Notes: generated by a model from the sequence alone, not told the origin. 64,000 bases of DNA from Polyangia bacterium (GCA_030430565.1 JAUIKS010000016.1:1-64000), one strand, 5' to 3'; shown: positions 50,230 to 59,486, counted from the first letter of the stretch. Numbers and translations: made by a program.

Positions 50230-50649
50230 TCAGGCCGCGTACTTCTTGCGCATGTACGCGACCGACTCCTCGACGAGCTCGCGCAGGACGTCGAGCTCGA
50301 CGTCCGCGAGCTTGTTGAGGTAGAGGCACGACTTCCCGGTCTTGTGCTTGCCGAGGCGCGCGAGCTGGCGCGCGTAGCCGCTGAAGCCAGGGGTGATGTA
50401 GAGCACCAGGTTGCGCTTGCGGGGCGAGAAGCCGACGAGGAACCAGTCGAGCTCGCGCCCGCTCGCGTAGACCATGTGGCACGCGCCGTAGCCGATGATG
50501 CTGTCGCCCCACATGGCGGCGCGCTCGCCCGTGGCCTCGCGCATGAGCTTGTGGATCCGCTTCGCGTCCTTGCGCTTGGCGTCGTCTTCGATCCCGTTGA
50601 GGAAGGCGGTGACGCTCTGACGGTTCTTCTTCGTCTTGAGTTCGGCCAT
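50230..50649 (-). CDS. DUF1801 (YdhG-like) protein
   Basis: This 139-residue soluble protein has ATGERAAMWGDSIIGYGACHM, SGRELDWFLVGFSPRKRNLVLYI, GFSGYARQLARLGKHKTGKSCLYLNKL, and C-terminal VAYMRKKYA, the pattern of DUF1801 proteins. These have an alpha/beta fold of unknown biochemical role. The ATG at 50649 gives a typical N-terminus (MAELKTKKNRQSV...FLN). The decayed kinase gene begins about 40 bp after its stop on the same strand. Confidence 0.87.
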   Translation of the reverse strand: MAELKTKKNRQSVTAFLNGIEDDAKRKDAKRIHKLMREATGERAAMWGDSIIGYGACHMVYASGRELDWFLVGFSPRKRNLVLYITPGFSGYARQLARLGKHKTGKSCLYLNKLADVELDVLRELVEESVAYMRKKYAA

Positions 50650-50751
50650 CGCTCGCGTCTAGCACGGCTGGCGATCCTCGCGTATCCGCGGGTGCAGGCG
50701 GCCCGCGATGGCGGGCGGATCGTGACGGCGGTCTAGCGGCGGCGGCGCGCT

Positions 50752-51312
50752 TCAGCGACGAGCCGTCGGGTCGCCGAGCGGGCTCCGACCGGCGGCGAGC
50801 ATGCCCGCTCGAAAGCCGCGCGCGCGGCCGAGGTCGTGGGCGAGCAGCGGCGGCGCGACGACGATAAGGAGGAAGCCGATCGCCACCGCGACCTTGAGCT
50901 GCTGCGCGACCTTGTGGGCTGCGGCCTGTCCGATCGCGCAGCCGATGTTGCCGACGATATCCCCCGCGATCGAGTGGGTGCGAAACGGCTTGTAGTCGGG
51001 GCGGGGCGAGGGGGCGGCGGCGAGAACCGCGAGCGCCGCGAACAGCAGGAACACGGCGAGGTGGACCCATCGTCGCGGCGGCGCGAGCGGTGGAGGATTT
51101 CGCGCGCTCGCGAGGAAGAGGGTCCGGCGCGCGCGGACGATGAACGTCGCTAGGCCGAGGCCGACGTTGAGCGCGAGCCACAGCAGCGCGAACGACCTGA
51201 GCGCGAGCGCGAGCGCGGCGATGAAGGCGGCGCCGCCCAGCGTCCCCGCGAGCGCGCCGCTACGTCGAAACCACGGGTCGGGGTGCTCGGCTGGTGGCGC
51301 GCCCGCTGACAC
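50752..51312 (-). CDS. Hypothetical membrane protein (four predicted helices)
   Basis: This 186-residue protein starts at a GTG preceded by GAGGG. Hydrophobic segments lie near residues 15-31 (LAGTLGGAAFIAALALA), 36-52, 79-97 (VHLAVFLLFAALAVLAAA) and 135-152 (VAVAIGFLLIVVAPPLLA). The loop between the last two (DYKPFRTHSIAGDIVGNIG) holds Asp and Arg residues that could face the periplasm. No family is recognised. It is divergent from the ATP-grasp gene. The longer frame extending upstream was rejected because it lacks protein-like character there. Confidence 0.65.
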   Translation of the reverse strand: MSAGAPPAEHPDPWFRRSGALAGTLGGAAFIAALALALRSFALLWLALNVGLGLATFIVRARRTLFLASARNPPPLAPPRRWVHLAVFLLFAALAVLAAAPSPRPDYKPFRTHSIAGDIVGNIGCAIGQAAAHKVAQQLKVAVAIGFLLIVVAPPLLAHDLGRARGFRAGMLAAGRSPLGDPTARR

Positions 51313-51459
51313 GAGCCCTCGATCGTGGGGAGCGGCGCGGCCGTCGTCAAGCGAGCTCGCCTCGTCCGCGCTGCAGCGGGGAGGGCAGGCGCGCGCGGCC
51401 GCGCTCGGTCGGGTCGCGTGTACCCTCGGGCCGCGAGCTTGTATCCTAGGAGTCGATCG

Positions 51460-52188
51460 ATGCTGCCGACCTGGATCGTCGAGACGGAGCTCAACGCGGC
51501 CGCCGAGCGAGTCGCCGAGGCGGCGCGTGTGCACGGCTGTCGGGTGCTGCGGTGGTCGACCGGCGAGGCACGCCCGACGCCGCCGAGCGGCCCGTGCGTG
51601 TTCCTCGGGTCGCTCACGGCGTGCGCCGGGATGCCGGGGGTCATCGGGGATCCCGAGCGGCTGCGCGTGCGTCACTGGTTGCCGCTCGTCGGGGCGCTCG
51701 CGCTCAATCGCGAGTCGGTGTTCTCGACCGTAGGCGAGGTCGCGCGGCTCGAGCTCCCGTGGGCGCGCGTGTTCGTGCGCCCGGACTCCGCGATGAAGCC
51801 CTTCGCGGGGCGCGTGATGGCGCGCGGGCAGCTCGGCCCAGCGGCCCTCGACCACGGCTTTTACTACGACGATCTCGAGCTGCCGGTCGTTATCGCGCCG
51901 GCGCGCCCGGTCGCTGCGGAGTGGCGCTTCGTGATCGTCGGACGTCGGGTCGTCACGGCCTGCGGCTACGCGGCGGACGGTCGCGCGGGGCGAGCCGTGA
52001 CGCCGCCAGCGGACGCCTACGCGCTGGCCGAGCGAGCCGCGGCGGTGAGCCCCGAGGAGAGCGTGGTCGCGGACGTCTGTCGGCTCGAGGACGGACGGCT
52101 GTTCCTCGTCGAGTTCAACCTGCTCAGCGGCGCGGATCTTTACGAGTGTGACGCGGACGCGGTCGTCTCGGCGCTCTCGCGGGCGTAG
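51460..52188 (+). CDS. ATP-grasp domain protein
   Basis: This 242-residue protein has the ATP-grasp-like features VVIAPARPVAAEWRFVIVG and VVADVCRLEDGRLFLVEFN, the latter supplying the Asp/Glu-x-Asn metal ligands. It resembles the R2K/DUF4343 group, which lacks the long N-terminal domain of larger ATP-grasp ligases. Such enzymes ligate carboxylates to amines or thiols using ATP. ATG at 51460 is preceded by AGGAG and TATCCT (51442-51447). The Ser/Thr kinase gene starts 31 bp after its stop, so they may be one operon in which a kinase and a ligase work together; that is only an inference from spacing. Confidence 0.8.
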   Translation: MLPTWIVETELNAAAERVAEAARVHGCRVLRWSTGEARPTPPSGPCVFLGSLTACAGMPGVIGDPERLRVRHWLPLVGALALNRESVFSTVGEVARLELPWARVFVRPDSAMKPFAGRVMARGQLGPAALDHGFYYDDLELPVVIAPARPVAAEWRFVIVGRRVVTACGYAADGRAGRAVTPPADAYALAERAAAVSPEESVVADVCRLEDGRLFLVEFNLLSGADLYECDADAVVSALSRA

Positions 52189-52219
52189 CTGCGCGCTGGT
52201 TTTCGTCGGCGACGCGTGT

Positions 52220-55200
52220 ATGGGAAACTACGCGCGCGTGCGAAGCGAGGCGGCCAGCAGCGAGGGTGCGGCTCTGGGGGACATCGGGCGCGTCGCGTCG
52301 CCCGAGCCCGCGCCCGAGCTCGCCGAGACGCGCGTCGCCGAGGCGCGCGTCGTCGAGGCGACGGAGCCGACGCGCGCGGCCTTGGAGTCCGCGGACACCG
52401 AGGCGGATGAGCCGGTCGCGCGCGGCGGGTCGAGGACGCTCGACGAGGTGCCGCGCGGGACGACGATCGGGCGGCTCATGGTCCTGCGCACGCTCGGCGC
52501 GGGCGGGATGGGGGTCGTGTACAGCGCCTATGATCCAGAGCTCGATCGCAAGGTGGCGCTCAAGTTCATCGGCGCGGCGCGGCGCGGCAGCCAGGCGGCG
52601 CGGACGCGGCTCTACCGGGAGGCGCAGGCGCTGGCGAAGCTGAGTCACCCGAACGTGGTGACGGTGCACGACGTCGGCACCCACGAGGGACAGGTCTGGC
52701 TCTCGATGGAGTTCGTCGCGGGCGCGACCCTGGGGGGGTGGCGCGAGGCGGCGCGGCGATCGTGGCGAGATGTCCTTGAGGTCATGATTCAAGCGACGCG
52801 CGGCGTCGCGGCGGCGCACCGCGCCGGCCTCCTGCACCGCGATCTCAAGCCCGATAACATTATGGTCGGCGAGGACGGGCGCGTTCGCGTGATGGACTTC
52901 GGGCTCGCGCGCGCGGGCGCCGACGAGCCCGCGCCCGATCGCGGCCCGCGCTCGCCCTCGTGGCAGGGCGCGCTCTCGCTCGAGCTGACGGCGGCCGGCG
53001 CGTTGATGGGGACGCCGGCCTACATGGCGCCGGAGCAGTTCGCGGGGCAGGCCGCCGACGAGCGGAGCGATCAATACTCGCTGTGCGCGACGCTGTGGGA
53101 GGCGCTGTATGGGAGGCCGGCCTTCACCGGGGGGAGTCTGATGGAATTGGCGAACGCGGTCGCGTCCGGCTCGCCGCGGGCGCCGTCCGGCGCTCGCGTC
53201 CCGCGTTGGCTGCGGCGCGTCGTCGAGCGCGGGCTCGCCGTGCAGCGAGAGCGCCGCTACCCCAGCGTCGAGGCGCTGCTCGCGGCCTTGCAGGCGAACC
53301 CGACGCGCAGACGCTGGCTGCTCGGGGTCGGGCTCGGGGTCGGGCTCGCGTGCGCGGCGGGCGTTGGCCTTCGCCACGCGCAGCGCGAGCGCCTGATCGC
53401 GTCGTGTCAGGCGCGGGGCGCGAGCGTCGAGGAGCTCTGGAACGCGGACGCCGAGGTCAGGCTGCGCGCCGGCCTGCTAGCGACCGAGATGCCCTACGCC
53501 GAGGCCGTGGCCGACAGCGTGACGCCCTACTTCGCCGCCCACGCGGCCGCGTGGCGCGACGCGAGCGTCGAGACATGTCTTGACGAGCATGTCCGAGAGG
53601 AGTGGGACGAGGTCGCGCTCGAGCGCTCGCGGGACTGCCTCGACGCGCGGCGCGAGGAGCTCGAGGCGCTCGTCGCCGAGCTCTCGCGCGCGGACGCGAA
53701 GGCGGCCGAGCGAGCGGTCGACGCGGCCGCCAGCCTGCCGCAGGTCGCCCGCTGTCGTGATCGCCTCCGCCTCGCGACGACGCCGCCGCTGCCGCGCGAT
53801 CGTGAGGCCGTGCGGGCGTTTTGGCGGGTGCGCTCCGCAGCGATGGCCCAGCGCAACGCCGGGCACGTCGAGCGCGGCCTCGAGCTGGCCGAGGAGGCGA
53901 TCGCCGAGGCCGCGCGCCTCGAGTCGGCGCCGCTGCGCGCCGAGGCGATCGAGCTCAAGGCGTCGATCCTCGTGGCGCTCGGCGAGTACGGGGAGTCCGA
54001 GGGCGCGTTCGAGGACGCGTACTTCATCGCCTCCGAGGCGGGCGCGCTCGAGCAGGCGGCGCGCGCGGCCCTCGGGCTCATCGGGGTCGTCGGCTATCGC
54101 CAGGGCCGACACGACGAGGGGCTGCGGTGGGCGCGGCAGGCCGACGTCACGCTCTCGGTGCTGGGCGAGGGGGCGCGGGGCCTGCGGCGCGCGGCCGTGC
54201 TCAACGCGCGCGGGATCATCCTCATGGCGCGGGGGGAGAGCGCGGCGGCCACCGAGATGTTCGAGACCGCGTTGTCGATCCGCGAGGAGGCGCTCGACCC
54301 GACGCACCCGCACGTCACCATCACGCTCGTCAACCTCGCCAACGTCCGCTACTCCTACGGCGCCTACGACGATTCTCGCGCGCTGTACGAGCGCGCGCTC
54401 GCGGCCCAAGAGCGGGTGCTCGGCGAGGACCACCCCGAGGTCGCCAAGACGCTGAACAACCTCGCGGGCGTGCACGAGAAACTCGGCGCGCGCGGCGAGG
54501 CGAAGGCGCAGCTCGAGCGCGCGCTCGCGATCCGCGAGCGCGCGCTGGGTCCGGAGCACCCGGCGGTCGGGAGCGTCCTCGGCAACCTCGCGATCGTGTA
54601 TCTGGGGGAGGGTGAGCACGCGAAGGCCGAGGTCATGAGCCGACGCTCGCTCGCGATCAAGAAGAAGGCGCACGGCGAGGAGCACCCGGCCGTGGCGATG
54701 TCGTATCACAACCTCGCGGGGGCGCTCGAGGCCGCCGGTGAGCTCGCCGAGGCGCAGGCGCTGTACGAGCGCGCGCTGGAGATGCGCGAGCAGCTCTTAG
54801 GGCCAGACAGTCACTTGACCGCGTCGACGCTCATGAGCCTGGCCAAAGTGCGCCACGCGAGGGGAGCGCTCGACGCGGCGCGCCAGGGCTTTGAGCGGGC
54901 GGCGGCGATCTACGAGCGCGCGTTCGGCCCCGAGCACCATGAAGTCGCCGCGTGCCTCGTGGGGATCGCCGAGGTCGCGCTCAGCCGCGGAGAGCCGGCG
55001 GCGGCGCTCGAGCCCGCCGCGCGCGCGCTGCGAATCCTCGCGACGAGCGAGGCTCCGCCGGAGTACCTCGGCGCGGGTCGCTTGACCCTCGCGCGCGCGC
55101 TCTGGTCAGCGCCCGCGCGTCAGGGTCGGGACCGCGCGCGCTCCCTCGAGCTCGCCCGGGAGGCCCGGGACGCGCTGCGCGGGGTCAGCGACGCGGGTGA

Positions 55201-55252
55201 GCGGCTCGCCGCGGTCGAGGCGTTTCTGTCCGAACATTCAGATAGCGAATAA
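52220..55252 (+). CDS. Membrane Ser/Thr kinase with kinesin-light-chain-type TPRs
   Basis: This encodes 1010 residues. The kinase domain (about 83-355) is complete: GAGGMGVV (93-100), Lys 115 in VALKF, HRDLKPDN (206-213) and DFG (226-228), with GTPAYMAPEQ after the activation loop. A single TM helix (366-384) follows, then an extracytoplasmic helical part and at least five TPRs of the kinesin-light-chain type (ALYERALAAQERVLGEDHPE). The N-terminal 80 residues are a disordered Ala/Glu-rich region. The topology suggests that the TPRs bind a partner outside the membrane and activate the cytoplasmic kinase. Myxobacterial genomes are rich in such kinases. The ATG at 52220 begins a plausible N-terminus. 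Confidence 0.93.
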   Translation: MGNYARVRSEAASSEGAALGDIGRVASPEPAPELAETRVAEARVVEATEPTRAALESADTEADEPVARGGSRTLDEVPRGTTIGRLMVLRTLGAGGMGVVYSAYDPELDRKVALKFIGAARRGSQAARTRLYREAQALAKLSHPNVVTVHDVGTHEGQVWLSMEFVAGATLGGWREAARRSWRDVLEVMIQATRGVAAAHRAGLLHRDLKPDNIMVGEDGRVRVMDFGLARAGADEPAPDRGPRSPSWQGALSLELTAAGALMGTPAYMAPEQFAGQAADERSDQYSLCATLWEALYGRPAFTGGSLMELANAVASGSPRAPSGARVPRWLRRVVERGLAVQRERRYPSVEALLAALQANPTRRRWLLGVGLGVGLACAAGVGLRHAQRERLIASCQARGASVEELWNADAEVRLRAGLLATEMPYAEAVADSVTPYFAAHAAAWRDASVETCLDEHVREEWDEVALERSRDCLDARREELEALVAELSRADAKAAERAVDAAASLPQVARCRDRLRLATTPPLPRDREAVRAFWRVRSAAMAQRNAGHVERGLELAEEAIAEAARLESAPLRAEAIELKASILVALGEYGESEGAFEDAYFIASEAGALEQAARAALGLIGVVGYRQGRHDEGLRWARQADVTLSVLGEGARGLRRAAVLNARGIILMARGESAAATEMFETALSIREEALDPTHPHVTITLVNLANVRYSYGAYDDSRALYERALAAQERVLGEDHPEVAKTLNNLAGVHEKLGARGEAKAQLERALAIRERALGPEHPAVGSVLGNLAIVYLGEGEHAKAEVMSRRSLAIKKKAHGEEHPAVAMSYHNLAGALEAAGELAEAQALYERALEMREQLLGPDSHLTASTLMSLAKVRHARGALDAARQGFERAAAIYERAFGPEHHEVAACLVGIAEVALSRGEPAAALEPAARALRILATSEAPPEYLGAGRLTLARALWSAPARQGRDRARSLELAREARDALRGVSDAGERLAAVEAFLSEHSDSE

Positions 55253-55583
55253 CCCCGAGAGGTCGCGGGGATCGCGGATTCGGGATCCTCCGCGCGCGAA
55301 TCGCCCGCGTGTGAATTGTCGGGGGCGCCCCCGCCCGGCGCGTCGTCTCCTCACGTGACCTTCGACGTAGGACGCGGTGTCGGGCGCTCACGCGTCCTCC
55401 GGGGCTGCTCGAAGTTTGCGCCGCCCGAGGCTTCATGCTGCGGTGGCGCTCGGGTAGTCTCACCCGCGATGCGCGGACTTCAGCCACGCTCGCAACCCAA
55501 CCACCGAGCCACTCTTGGCGGACGCGCGCATCGACGCTGAACGTAGCCGTCGCCGGCTTCGTTTCACCTGAAAGGAAACCCTC
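55253..55583. other. Intergenic region before malate dehydrogenase
   Basis: No gene is supported. It contains a small CCCCG/CGGGG hairpin just after the kinase stop (55254-55271), TAGTCT near 55456 as a possible -10, and AAAGGAAA as the ribosome site of malate dehydrogenase. Confidence 0.45.
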
Positions 55584-56534
55584 ATGAAGGTCGCTGTTCT
55601 CGGAGCGGCTGGCGGCATCGGCCAGCCCCTCTCCCTTCTCCTGAAAAACTCACCGCTCGTCAGCGCGCTCGCTTGCTACGACCTCGCCCCGCACACGCCG
55701 GGCGTCGCCAAGGACCTCAGCCACATCGAGACCGCCGCGACGGTGACGGGCCACGTCGGCCCGGAGCAGCTCGAGGACAGCCTCAAGGGCTGCTCGCTGG
55801 TCATCATCCCCGCCGGGATGCCGCGCAAGCCCGGGATGACGCGCGACGACCTGTTCAACGTCAACGCCAAGATCACGGTCAGCCTAGCGAGCGCGGTCGC
55901 CTCCGCCTGTCCCGAGGCGCTGTTGGCGATCATCACCAACCCGGTTAACTCGGTCGTGCCGATCGCCGCCGAGGTGCTCAAGAAGGCCGGCGTCTACGAC
56001 CCCCGTCGGCTGTTCGGCGTCTCCACGCTCGACATCGTGCGCGCGAACACCTTCGTCGCCGAGCGCAAGGGCCTCGACGTGACCACGGTCAACGTGCCCG
56101 TGATCGGCGGACACAGCGGCGTCACGATCCTGCCGCTGCTCTCGCAGGTCACCCCCGAGACCTCGTTCACCGACGAGGAGGTCGAGCAGCTGACGACGCG
56201 GATCCAGACCGCCGGCACCGAGGTCGTCCAGGCCAAGGCCGGCGCGGGCTCGGCGACCCTGTCGACGGCCTTCTCTGCAGCGCGCTTCGGCATCTCGCTG
56301 CTCAAGGCGAAGGGCGGCGCGAGCGACGTGGTCGAGTGCGCCTACGTCGAGTCCTCCGTGACCGACGCGGCGTTCTTCGCGACCCCGGTGCGCCTCGGCC
56401 CCAACGGCCTCGAGGAGAACCTCGGGATGGGCGAGCTGTCCGCCTTCGAGCGCGCGAAGCTCAACGACGAGGTGATGCCGGCGCTCAAGGCGAACATCGC
56501 CAAGGGCCTCGAGTTCGCCAAGGCGAACCTCTAG
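55584..56534 (+). CDS. mdh: Malate dehydrogenase (mitochondrial/E. coli type)
   Basis: This 316-residue TCA-cycle enzyme interconverts malate and oxaloacetate with NAD(H). VLGAAGGIGQPLSLLL is the nucleotide-binding motif, AGMPRKPGMTRDDLF supplies the substrate-binding arginines, NPVNS and STLDIVRANTF are family motifs, and VIGGHSGVTILPLLSQ carries the catalytic His. The sequence belongs to the E. coli/mitochondrial group rather than the LDH-like bacterial group. The start is confirmed by AAAGGAAA 6 nt upstream. It lies alone, followed by a hairpin at 56549, with no other TCA-cycle gene nearby. Confidence 0.97.
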   Translation: MKVAVLGAAGGIGQPLSLLLKNSPLVSALACYDLAPHTPGVAKDLSHIETAATVTGHVGPEQLEDSLKGCSLVIIPAGMPRKPGMTRDDLFNVNAKITVSLASAVASACPEALLAIITNPVNSVVPIAAEVLKKAGVYDPRRLFGVSTLDIVRANTFVAERKGLDVTTVNVPVIGGHSGVTILPLLSQVTPETSFTDEEVEQLTTRIQTAGTEVVQAKAGAGSATLSTAFSAARFGISLLKAKGGASDVVECAYVESSVTDAAFFATPVRLGPNGLEENLGMGELSAFERAKLNDEVMPALKANIAKGLEFAKANL

Positions 56535-56858
56535 CCCTCGACCTGTGAGGCTGGGGCTGCGGCCCCAGCCGCCCACTGGCAGATTGTTGACTGGCACGAT
56601 CGCGAGATGAGAGAGATGCCTTTAAAGGCAGGTGGACTCCGCGCGCGCGGACGTCCGCGCGCGGTCTCGCCAGCGGCGGCGCGTCCGGATTGAATCGTCG
56701 GGAAGCGCACGACGTCGCTGTCATATCCCCTGGAGCCGATGTCGGGCGGGCGACGTCTCGTCGCCTCCGAGAGCGGCGCGGACCCGCGCGCGGCCTGGAT
56801 ATTGTTGGGAAAATTTGGATTCGGCGCCGGCGCGGCGGAAGTTGCAAAACGCTTCGGC
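56535..56858. other. Intergenic region after malate dehydrogenase
   Basis: This 324-bp gap holds the mdh hairpin (56549-56570) and no supported gene. The frame open upstream of 56859 was rejected because its residues are not protein-like and the downstream ATG begins a clean signal peptide. Confidence 0.45.
56549..56570 (+). terminator. Hairpin downstream of mdh
   Basis: GGCTGGGGC and GCCCCAGCC form a perfect 9-bp stem with a 4-base loop, 15 bp after the mdh stop. No T tract follows, so it may be a terminator or an mRNA-stabilising hairpin. Confidence 0.5.
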
Positions 56859-57836
56859 ATGCGTCGTTTTGCTCTTATCGGTCGTCCTGTCCTCTCCATC
56901 GTCGCCTGCGCGCTCGCCTGCTCGACCGCGCTCGCCTGCGGACCCGAGCGTGACGACGACGGAGACTACGACGACGAGGAGCTGCTCGACGGGGAGCTCG
57001 CGAACGGGGCGGAGGACGAGGACGCCGAGGAGGACGCCGAGGAGGACGCCGAGGATCGCAACGACCTGATGGGCGAAGCCTGCGGCGAGAACCAGGAGAC
57101 CCGAGCGTGCGGCGCCGAGGACGAGGGCCTGCAGTTCTGCTCGTACATCAACGGCGGCTTGGAGTGGGGCCCCTGCCTCGACAGCGTCGAGTGCACGCCG
57201 GGCGACACGAAGTTCTGCGACTACCCCGAGGATCTGGAGTGGGCGTGCTCGGACGGCAACGTCTCGTGCAACGTCTACGGCGGCGTCCCAGAGATGCCGG
57301 AGTGCGAGTGCAACACGCCGCTGGTGCTCTCCTTCGACGGCCGACCGGTGCGCTACTCCAGCGGCGGCGCGGCGGCGTTTGACATCAGCGGAGGCGAGAG
57401 CTGCTTGGCGACGGACTGGCCCGAGGCGGACACGCCCTGGCTGGCGCTCGACCGCGACGGCAACGGCTCGATCGACGCCGGCGACGAGCTGTTCGGCTCG
57501 GGCACGGTGATGGCGAGCGGCTCGAAGGCGCAGCACGGCTTCATGGCGCTGCGCGAGCTCGACCACAACGGCGACGGCGAGATCACGGCGGCGGATCCAG
57601 CCTTCTCGGAGCTGGTGCTGTGGAGCGACTTCAACGGCGACCGGCGCTCGTCGATGCTCGAGCTCGAGCCGCTTGCGAGCCGCGGGATCGAGGCCATCGA
57701 GCTGAGCTACTCGGCGGATCCGCGCTGCGACGCGCGCGGCAATTGTGAGGTCGAGCGCTCGCGCTTCCGCTTCGCGGGCGCGGCCGGGGACGCGCGCGTG
57801 GGCGAGGTCGTCGACGTGTACCTCGCCTGTCAGTAG
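56859..57836 (+). CDS. Lipoprotein with EF-hand-like calcium-binding loops
   Basis: This encodes 325 residues. The signal ends STALAC (lipobox) and is followed by a very acidic tract (DEDAEEDAEEDAED). A Cys-rich middle part (about 70-145) precedes a C-terminal region with two good EF-hand loops, DRDGNGSIDAGDE and DHNGDGEITAADP, and a third degenerate one, SDFNGDRRS. The loops give a calcium-binding prediction similar to dockerin or thrombospondin-type repeats. It is surface-attached. No enzymatic domain is recognised. It is followed 30 bp later by the small DSGET lipoprotein gene on the same strand. Confidence 0.82.
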   Translation: MRRFALIGRPVLSIVACALACSTALACGPERDDDGDYDDEELLDGELANGAEDEDAEEDAEEDAEDRNDLMGEACGENQETRACGAEDEGLQFCSYINGGLEWGPCLDSVECTPGDTKFCDYPEDLEWACSDGNVSCNVYGGVPEMPECECNTPLVLSFDGRPVRYSSGGAAAFDISGGESCLATDWPEADTPWLALDRDGNGSIDAGDELFGSGTVMASGSKAQHGFMALRELDHNGDGEITAADPAFSELVLWSDFNGDRRSSMLELEPLASRGIEAIELSYSADPRCDARGNCEVERSRFRFAGAAGDARVGEVVDVYLACQ

Positions 57837-57866
57837 CGCGCGGAGAGCTGGAAGGGACAACGAATC

Positions 57867-58337
57867 ATGAAGCGATTTTTTTTAGTGTGCGCTGGGATCA
57901 CCTTCGGGCTCGCGCTCGTCGCCTGCGGCGACAGCGTATCCGAGACCGACAGCAACGCGAGCGCGTCGTCAGATCCTGACTCGGGACAGCACGGCGATGA
58001 TTTCCACTTTTGCAACGGCTTCTACTGGGATTGTGATGGGAGCAAGGTGTGCGTGGTGCACTCCGGGTGCGATGAGGTCGCTACATCGGCGAAGTGCGAG
58101 ACTCCCTCGGGCTGCGATATCGACGACTACGACTGCTGGACGGCGATGTTCTGCGAGGACGGCTTCGCGCTCGTAGAGGGCACCGTCAAGGCTAAATTCA
58201 CGGTGAATTGTAGCCCGTTGATGTGCGAGGCCGGCACGGACTCGGGCGAGACGGACTCGGGCGAGACGGACTCGGGCGAGACGGACTCGGGCGAGACGGA
58301 CTCGGGCGAGACGGACACCGGCACCGCGGGCCCGTAG
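57867..58337 (+). CDS. Small lipoprotein with a DSGET repeat tail
   Basis: This 156-residue protein starts after GAAGGGA. The signal ITFGLALVAC gives a lipobox. The middle part has many cysteines (CNGFYWDCDG, CVVHSGCDEV, CETPSGCDIDDYDCW), probably disulfide-bonded, and the C-terminus is five perfect DSGET units. It is probably a surface protein with an acidic flexible tail whose length may vary by slippage. The stop is 6 bp from the convergent esterase gene. The family is not recognised. Confidence 0.8.
   Translation: MKRFFLVCAGITFGLALVACGDSVSETDSNASASSDPDSGQHGDDFHFCNGFYWDCDGSKVCVVHSGCDEVATSAKCETPSGCDIDDYDCWTAMFCEDGFALVEGTVKAKFTVNCSPLMCEAGTDSGETDSGETDSGETDSGETDSGETDTGTAGP
58239..58313 (+). 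repeat. Five perfect tandem 15-bp repeats
   Basis: The unit GACTCGGGCGAGACG occurs five times without change and encodes DSGET. It is in frame, so gain or loss of a unit keeps the protein open. This is a natural site for length variation between strains. Confidence 0.93.
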
Positions 58338-58343
58338 GCCGCG

Positions 58344-59480
58344 TCACTCGGGCAGCAGCTGCTGCGCGAACATGTCCGCGATCGCCTCGGAGGCGTGCAG
58401 CGCCGTCGAGCTCTCGCCGAACAGGCACGAGTCGTTGCCGGGCCAGCAGTGGCCGCCGCCGTCGACCGTGCACAGCGTGACCTCGACGCCGTCCGCGCAG
58501 TTCGGCCATGTCTCACAGACCATGTCGCCCTCGCTGAAGGTGATCTCGCTGGCGCCGTCGCAGCCGTCGCGTTCGGCCCAGCCCTCCATCATCGGCTTGA
58601 CGGGCGGGTAGCCGGGGCCGGCGCCGTTGTACTGGACGATGAGGTCCCCCGTGCCGTGAAAGTCCATCATCGAGATCGGCCGCGAGGGCTGGCAGTCGCT
58701 GGGCGCGAGCCCGAGCACGCCGGTCACGGAGGCCGCGGCCGCGAACACGTCGGCCGCGCGACAGGCGAGCGTGTGCGCCATGTGCCCGCCGTTCGACATC
58801 CCGGTGACGTAGACGCGCCGCGGGTCGATGCAGAGCTCGCCGAGGAGCTGATCGACGAGCTCGCGCGCGAACAGGATGTCGTTGACGCCCTCGCTGTGCG
58901 CGGTCCCGCAGCAGGCGCCGGCGTTGAAGGAATTCCCGACGCCCGCCGGGTACGCGACGAGCAGGCCGCGGGCCTCGGCGGTGTCGTTGAATTGCGAGAA
59001 GTCGGCCTGCTGCAGCGGGTTGCCGAGCAGCCCGTGGAAGTTGAGGACGAGCGAGGTGGGGGCGTCCTCGTCGTAGCCGGTGGGGACGAAGAGCGCGTAC
59101 TCGCGGGTCTCGCCGTCGACCTCGACGGTCTCGCCGGCGTACCAGCCAGGGGCAGGCGCCGGGTTCCCGCAGCCGAGCGGGGGCTGGGCCCCCGTGGTGG
59201 TCGTGTCGGGAGCGGTGGTGCTCGAGCCGGGCGCGCCGCTGGTGCTCGCGTCCTGCGTCGTCGTGGTGTCCTCCCCGGTGCTCGCACCGGAGCTGGAGAT
59301 CGACCCCGAGCTCCCGTCCGCGCTCGTCTGCCCCGCGCTGGCGCTCGTGCTCACGGCGCTCGTGTCGCCGCCGCTCGTGTCGCCGTTCGTGGTCCCGCCC
59401 GCGTCGTCATTGAAGCAGGAGGAGAGGAGCAGCGCTCCGAGCAGCAGACTCCAAGGGGATACACGGGCTAGAGTCGACAC
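58344..59480 (-). CDS. Secreted PHB depolymerase-like esterase (lipoprotein)
   Basis: This encodes 378 residues from a GTG. The signal LLLGALLLSSC gives a lipobox, followed by a Thr/Ser/Gly linker of about 80 residues. The alpha/beta-hydrolase domain (about 105-378) carries VLNFHGLLG (oxyanion hole), GMSNGGHM (nucleophile Ser), DFHGTGD (acid) and GGGHCWPG (His), the pattern of the secreted PHB depolymerase/LpqC esterase family. It probably cleaves extracellular polyesters or esters such as feruloyl or acetyl groups. TACAAT (59487-59492) lies 6 nt upstream of the start. Confidence 0.9.
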   Translation of the reverse strand: MSTLARVSPWSLLLGALLLSSCFNDDAGGTTNGDTSGGDTSAVSTSASAGQTSADGSSGSISSSGASTGEDTTTTQDASTSGAPGSSTTAPDTTTTGAQPPLGCGNPAPAPGWYAGETVEVDGETREYALFVPTGYDEDAPTSLVLNFHGLLGNPLQQADFSQFNDTAEARGLLVAYPAGVGNSFNAGACCGTAHSEGVNDILFARELVDQLLGELCIDPRRVYVTGMSNGGHMAHTLACRAADVFAAAASVTGVLGLAPSDCQPSRPISMMDFHGTGDLIVQYNGAGPGYPPVKPMMEGWAERDGCDGASEITFSEGDMVCETWPNCADGVEVTLCTVDGGGHCWPGNDSCLFGESSTALHASEAIADMFAQQLLPE

Positions 59481-59486
59481 GGGGTG

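Noticed and set aside
53570..53610. GACATGTC-like sequence resembling the intergenic palindrome
   Set aside because: It lies inside the Ser/Thr kinase coding sequence, where it encodes ordinary residues (ETCLDEHV), and only one half-site is present.
58239..58313. Tandem repeats considered as a CRISPR array
   Set aside because: Units are contiguous, with no spacers, in frame within a gene, and only 15 bp long. The 11-bp repeats at 26643-26697 were rejected for the same reasons.
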